Source: Flavobacteriales bacterium UBA3477 | Lineage (GTDB): Bacteria > Bacteroidota > Bacteroidia > Flavobacteriales > Schleiferiaceae | Length of the DNA: 19,318 bases | Reading direction: 5' to 3' | Assembly: GCA_002378005.1 (NCBI GenBank) | Contig: DFQY01000022.1 | Coordinates: 1-19,318, forward strand | Shown here: positions 15,774 through 19,318 of the stretch, piece by piece | Layout of the letters: each line of letters starts with the position of its first letter | Position numbering within the stretch: position 1 is the stretch's first letter | Notes under the pieces: model-generated | Databases searched by the model: none | Told to the model about the DNA's origin: nothing | Seen by the model: only the letters and a program-made list of their open reading frames with translations | Position numbers and translations under genes: made by a program

Positions 15774-17534
15774 TTACTTTTCCTCCGGATGCGCAGTAGA
15801 AACAAGGCGTAGCTCACCTAGCTGTGCTTCGTCGATGGTCGCAGGTGCATCAATCATCACGTCACGACCCGCATTGTTTTTCGGGAAGGCAATGAAATCG
15901 CGAATAACCTCAGCACCGCCGAGAATGGCTACTAATCGGTCAAAACCAAAGGCCAAACCACCGTGTGGTGGCGCACCGTACTCAAAGGCACTCATCAAGA
16001 ATCCGAACTGCTTCTCAGCCTCTTCTTTGCTGAATCCAAGCAAATCAAACATGCGGCTCTGCAATGCTCTGTCGTGGATACGAATAGAACCACCACCGAT
16101 CTCATTACCGTTCAACACAAGGTCGTACGCATTGGCACGAACATTTCCTGGGTCCGTGTCAATCAAGGCGATATCCTCAGGCTTTGGCGAAGTAAACGGA
16201 TGGTGCATCGCGTGGTAACGATCCGTTTCATCGTCCCATTCTAGTAGCGGGAAATCCATCACCCACAACGGGGCGAACTCCTCAGGATTTCTCAAGCCCA
16301 TTTCTTCTGCAATGTGCAAACGCAATTCAGAAGTGGCCTTGCGCGTCAATCGCTCTTCTCCTGCTAAAATTAAAATCAAATCACCTGGCTTTGCATCCGT
16401 AGCTTTCGCCCATGCCGCCTGTTGTTCTTCAGTATAGAACTTATCTACTGAGCTCTTGTAGGTTCCGTCTGAGTTGAGTTTGCAGTACACCATGCCCTTC
16501 ATACCAATATCAGGGCGCTTCACCCAATCCGTCAAGGCATCAATCTGCTTGCGCGTCCAGTCAGCAGCACCTGGAACAGCAATTCCCAATACAGTCTCGG
16601 CTTGGTCAAAGACCATGAAACCTAAGTTTTGAGTGAGTGCGTTTAGGTTGGCCAGTTCCATTCCGAAGCGAATGTCCGGTTTATCATTTCCGTAGCGCTC
16701 CATTGCTTCTGCATAGGTCATTCTTGGTACGCTATCAATGGCTACACCTTTGACCTCTTTCAACAAGTGAAGTAGAAGTCCTTCAAAGGTGTTCAAGATA
16801 TCTTCCTGCTCTACGAAGGCCATTTCACAGTCAATCTGTGTAAACTCTGGCTGACGGTCTGCGCGCAAATCCTCGTCACGGAAACAACGAGTGATTTGGT
16901 AGTACTTGTCGTACCCACTGACCATCAAGAGCTGCTTAAAGGTCTGTGGGCTTTGCGGCAACGCATAGAACTTGCCCTCTTGCATGCGCGAAGGCACTAC
17001 GAAATCACGGGCTCCCTCTGGGGTTGATTTGATCAAGAACGGGGTTTCAATATCCATGAAACCTTGCTCGTCCAAATACTTGCGTACCTCGATGTTCACA
17101 CGATTTCGGAGCGCCAAATTGCGCTGTAACGGACCGCGGCGTAGATCTAAATAGCGGTACTTCATACGAAGCTCTTCACCGCCATCACTCTCTTCGTCTA
17201 TGGTAAAAGGAGGCGTCTTCGCAGCATTAAGCACCTTAAGCTTGACACTCTTGATCTCCACATCGCCCGTCGGCATGTTGGCGTTCTTGCTGTAGCGCTC
17301 GATCACCTCGCCTTCGATCTGTACGACCCACTCTCGACCTAACTTTCTCGCCTCTTGCAATAAGGTAGCATCCCATTCTTCATTGAACGCAACTTGAGTA
17401 ATGCCGTAGCGGTCGCGCAAGTCCAAAAAGGTCATCCCGCCCAATTCTCTCGAGCGTTGTACCCAACCTGCCAAGGTTACTGTTTGTCCGATATGAGATG
17501 CGCGCAACTCGCCGCATGTGTGAGATCTGTACAT
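15774..17534 (-). CDS. aspS: Aspartate--tRNA ligase
   Basis: AspRS charges tRNA-Asp in the cytosol. The 586-residue product is the normal bacterial length. Its N-terminal OB-fold anticodon-binding domain (about 1-105) includes 'LAGWVQRSRELGGMTFLDLR'. The class II core follows, with 'FLIKSTPEGARDFVVPSR' (166-183), motif 2 'CFRDEDLRADRQPEFTQID' (217-235) and motif 3 'HGGLAFGFDRLVAILGG' (524-540). The bacterial-specific GAD insertion domain occupies about 285-425. All motif arginines are present. Whether it also charges tRNA-Asn cannot be told here. A perfect -7 box lies 19 bases before the ATG. It is divergent from tadA, and the propeller gene follows 40 bases after its stop with no convincing terminator between. 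Confidence 0.97.
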   Translation of the reverse strand: MYRSHTCGELRASHIGQTVTLAGWVQRSRELGGMTFLDLRDRYGITQVAFNEEWDATLLQEARKLGREWVVQIEGEVIERYSKNANMPTGDVEIKSVKLKVLNAAKTPPFTIDEESDGGEELRMKYRYLDLRRGPLQRNLALRNRVNIEVRKYLDEQGFMDIETPFLIKSTPEGARDFVVPSRMQEGKFYALPQSPQTFKQLLMVSGYDKYYQITRCFRDEDLRADRQPEFTQIDCEMAFVEQEDILNTFEGLLLHLLKEVKGVAIDSVPRMTYAEAMERYGNDKPDIRFGMELANLNALTQNLGFMVFDQAETVLGIAVPGAADWTRKQIDALTDWVKRPDIGMKGMVYCKLNSDGTYKSSVDKFYTEEQQAAWAKATDAKPGDLILILAGEERLTRKATSELRLHIAEEMGLRNPEEFAPLWVMDFPLLEWDDETDRYHAMHHPFTSPKPEDIALIDTDPGNVRANAYDLVLNGNEIGGGSIRIHDRALQSRMFDLLGFSKEEAEKQFGFLMSAFEYGAPPHGGLAFGFDRLVAILGGAEVIRDFIAFPKNNAGRDVMIDAPATIDEAQLGELRLVSTAHPEEK

Positions 17535-17553
17535 GTCTTACTTCTTTGAACCG

Positions 17554-17561
17554 CAAAAATA
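17554..17561 (-). promoter_or_regulatory. Bacteroidota-type -7 promoter box for aspS (TATTTTTG on the minus strand)
   Basis: The minus strand reads TATTTTTG, an exact TAnnTTTG match, 19 bases upstream of the aspS ATG. A TTTG lies about 15 bases further upstream, shorter than the usual spacing. The box sits in the 74-base aspS-tadA divergent region. Confidence 0.6.
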
Positions 17562-17584
17562 GCCAAACTTGTGGGGCAAATCCC

Positions 17585-17591
17585 TATTTTG
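17585..17591 (+). promoter_or_regulatory. Possible -7 box for tadA (TATTTTG, one base short of consensus)
   Basis: TATTTTG lies in the aspS-tadA divergent gap, 17 bases before the ATG at 17609. It has one base fewer between TA and TTTG than the consensus, so it is a weak candidate. If used, it makes the ATG at 17609 a better start than 17600, which would leave almost no leader. Confidence 0.3.
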
Positions 17592-17608
17592 CATGGAAGA
17601 TGCTATCA

Positions 17609-18043
17609 ATGAACGATCACGAGAGATTTATGCGTGCCGCCATTGCGGAAGCTTGCATCGCCGCTGAGGTTGGCGAAGTCCCTGTCGGCGCCGTACTTGT
17701 GGCTGGAGGTAAAATTATTGCTCGCACGCACAACCTCACCGAACGATTGGTCGATGTCACTGCCCATGCAGAGATTCAGGCGATCACCGCAGCCAGCAGC
17801 TACTTGGCATCCAAATACCTCAACAAATGCACCTTGTATGTGACCCTAGAGCCCTGCCCTATGTGTGCCGGCGCTCTGTTCTGGTCACAAATTGGCACTG
17901 TTGTATACGGCGCTTCTGATGAAAAGCGCGGCTTTGCCTTACACGGAGGTGCCCTGCATCCTAAAACCAAGATCATCACCGGCATTCTCGCAGAAGAATG
18001 CGGCCAAATCATGAGCGATTTCTTCGCCGCCAAACGCAAATAA
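17609..18043 (+). CDS. tadA: tRNA-specific adenosine deaminase
   Basis: TadA deaminates A34 to inosine in the anticodon of tRNA-Arg(ACG), allowing wobble decoding. From ATG 17609 the product is 144 residues, a normal length. The zinc and catalytic site is complete: H53 and E55 in 'VTAHAEIQAI', and C83 and C86 in 'TLEPCPMCAGAL'. 'EVPVGAVLV' (23-31) is also typical. An in-frame ATG at 17600 would add three residues, and the still longer frame from 17498 is rejected because it runs into the start of aspS on the other strand. TadA is the closest deaminase match; guanine or cytosine deaminases share the zinc site but fit less well. The symporter gene starts one base after the stop. Confidence 0.94.
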   Translation: MNDHERFMRAAIAEACIAAEVGEVPVGAVLVAGGKIIARTHNLTERLVDVTAHAEIQAITAASSYLASKYLNKCTLYVTLEPCPMCAGALFWSQIGTVVYGASDEKRGFALHGGALHPKTKIITGILAEECGQIMSDFFAAKRK

Positions 18044-18044
18044 C

Positions 18045-19318
18045 ATGGTTCTATGCACCTTCGACACCGTCGTCCTCATTGCTTTATTGGTTCTCACCAT
18101 TTCAGTGGGCCTGTACTTCGGTCGCAGTAAAAAGAAAAGCCTGAGCGAATACTTCCTCGGCGGACGAAACCTTCCTTGGTACATCGCGGGGATCTCCATG
18201 ATCGCGACCACCTTCGCAGCAGATACCCCTTTGGCCGTAACCGAGCTGGTCGGACAATACGGTATCAGCGGAAACTGGTTGTGGTGGAACCTCCTAGCTG
18301 GTGGGATGCTCACCACTGTTTTCTTTGCCCGATTATGGCGTAGAAGCGGCCTATCCACTGAAGTCGAATTTATCGAGTTCCGTTATTCCGGACGCCCCGC
18401 TGCCATCCTGCGCGGATTCAAGTCCATTTACCTCGGTGCCTTTATGAACGTGCTGATCATGGGCTGGGTGAATGTCGCAATGATCACCCTACTCCAAGGC
18501 TTCTTCGGCATCAGTGAACAACAAGCTTTCCTTTGGACCGGTGGCGCCCTACTTGGAGTGGTGATATACGTAAGCATCAGCGGCCTAAAAGGCGTGGTGT
18601 ATACCGATGTATTCCAATTCCTTTTGGCCATGACAGGCTCCATTACCCTAGCTGTCTACGTCCTGCGCGCGCCAGAAATAGGTGGACTCGAAGGGCTGCG
18701 TAACGCCTTGCCAGACGAGACCTTCAGCTTCCTACCCGAGGTAGGCAGCGGCGAGAGTTCAGGTCAAACCTACCAGATCGGATTGGCCTCCTTTCTGGCT
18801 TTCTTCGGAATGGTTTGGTGGACCTCATGGTACCCGGGTGCTGAACCCGGCGGAGGCGGATACAGCGCACAACGTATGCTGTCAACCAAAGATGAAAGAG
18901 ATTCATTCCTCGCCAGCGCCTTATTCCAAATAGGTCACTACGCCGTCCGCCCATGGCCTTGGATCATAGTTGCCCTCAGCGCCATCGTTTTATACGGCAA
19001 TGGCGGGGACCTCAGCAGTACACCAGATTTCATCACCTACGAATGCATGACCGGCCAAGTAGATTGTGAGCCGCTTACAGCTACACAGCAAAGCGAATAC
19101 CAAGAGTGGTTAGCCCAATGGGAGCCCATGTACGGGGACCGATTAGCCGAAGCCCTAAAATACCAACGCGATTACCGCTTTGGCTATATTTTTATCATGC
19201 GTGACTTCCTTCCTAAGGGCGTTTTAGGCATGCTCCTAGCATCATTGTTCGCCGCCTACATGTCAACCATGTCTACCCAACTGAATTGGGGTACTTCCTA
19301 TCTCGTGAATGACTTCTA
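18045..19318 (+). CDS. Sodium:solute symporter family protein, N-terminal part
   Basis: The frame is open to the end of the window (424 codons seen), so the C-terminus is missing. It is a polytopic inner-membrane transporter of the SSS family, which couples sodium entry to uptake of a solute that cannot be named here. Evidence: a first membrane segment at about 9-25; 'SEYFLGGRNLPWYIAGISM' (34-52) followed by 'TTFAADTPLAVTELVGQYG', typical of the family's TM2 region; further hydrophobic segments near 128-150, 163-180, 190-207, 247-262 and 303-317; and 'LFAAYMSTMSTQLNWGTSY' (401-419), matching the sodium-site helix with its Ser/Thr residues. A hydrophilic stretch at about 322-378 between membrane helices looks longer than usual. 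The ATG follows the tadA stop by one base. Confidence 0.93.
   Translation, partial: MVLCTFDTVVLIALLVLTISVGLYFGRSKKKSLSEYFLGGRNLPWYIAGISMIATTFAADTPLAVTELVGQYGISGNWLWWNLLAGGMLTTVFFARLWRRSGLSTEVEFIEFRYSGRPAAILRGFKSIYLGAFMNVLIMGWVNVAMITLLQGFFGISEQQAFLWTGGALLGVVIYVSISGLKGVVYTDVFQFLLAMTGSITLAVYVLRAPEIGGLEGLRNALPDETFSFLPEVGSGESSGQTYQIGLASFLAFFGMVWWTSWYPGAEPGGGGYSAQRMLSTKDERDSFLASALFQIGHYAVRPWPWIIVALSAIVLYGNGGDLSSTPDFITYECMTGQVDCEPLTATQQSEYQEWLAQWEPMYGDRLAEALKYQRDYRFGYIFIMRDFLPKGVLGMLLASLFAAYMSTMSTQLNWGTSYLVNDF

Noticed and set aside
17498..17608. Longer N-terminus for TadA
   Set aside because: It overlaps the start of aspS and its promoter on the opposite strand, and the added residues are not part of the deaminase fold.

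Overview
The window looks like a chromosomal segment of a Bacteroidota bacterium, probably of the Flavobacteriales type. Three signals point there. First, perfect TAnnTTTG -7 boxes lie 19-28 nt before several start codons, with no evident Shine-Dalgarno sequences. Second, the order pdxA - DUF177 - rpmF - fabH - accB - accC and the zinc-free bL32 sequence are familiar from flavobacteria. Third, two large exported proteins are of Bacteroidota type, one ending in a type IX secretion (T9SS) type A sorting domain. Coding density is very high: no gene-free stretch exceeds about 120 bases, and I see no tRNA, rRNA, insertion sequence, CRISPR array or phage gene.

Layout. 1-5466 (+): the 3' end of an M17 leucyl aminopeptidase overlaps pdxA by one base. 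pdxA carries an unusual basic, disordered-looking N-terminal extension. A promoter then drives DUF177 (YceD-like) and rpmF, which end at a hairpin terminator. fabH, accB and accC follow as a fatty-acid initiation block and end at a strong bidirectional terminator. 5540-7181 (-): a lipoprotein-type msrA and asd, both facing that terminator. 7233-11333 (+): an exported lamin-tail-domain protein with a markedly C-rich coding strand, an agmatinase-family ureohydrolase, and purQ with its own promoter, closed by a second bidirectional terminator. 11408-17534 (-): aspS followed 40 nt downstream by a 1441-residue secreted propeller/PKD/Ig-like protein with a T9SS signal. 17609-19318 (+): tadA, divergent from aspS, and one base later a sodium:solute symporter that runs off the window.

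How the genes fit together. Most are housekeeping: AccB and AccC are the biotin carrier and carboxylase of acetyl-CoA carboxylase, which leads to malonyl-CoA, and FabH condenses acetyl-CoA with malonyl-ACP. PdxA (vitamin B6), Asd (Lys/Thr/Met family and diaminopimelate), PurQ (purines), AspS and TadA (translation) are core metabolism. The two surface proteins are the accessory part. I found no convincing new multi-gene system. The items most worth a second look are the PdxA extension, the corrected GTG start of the DUF177 gene, the abrupt strand-composition flip at the lamin-tail gene, and the inverted repeat before fabH.
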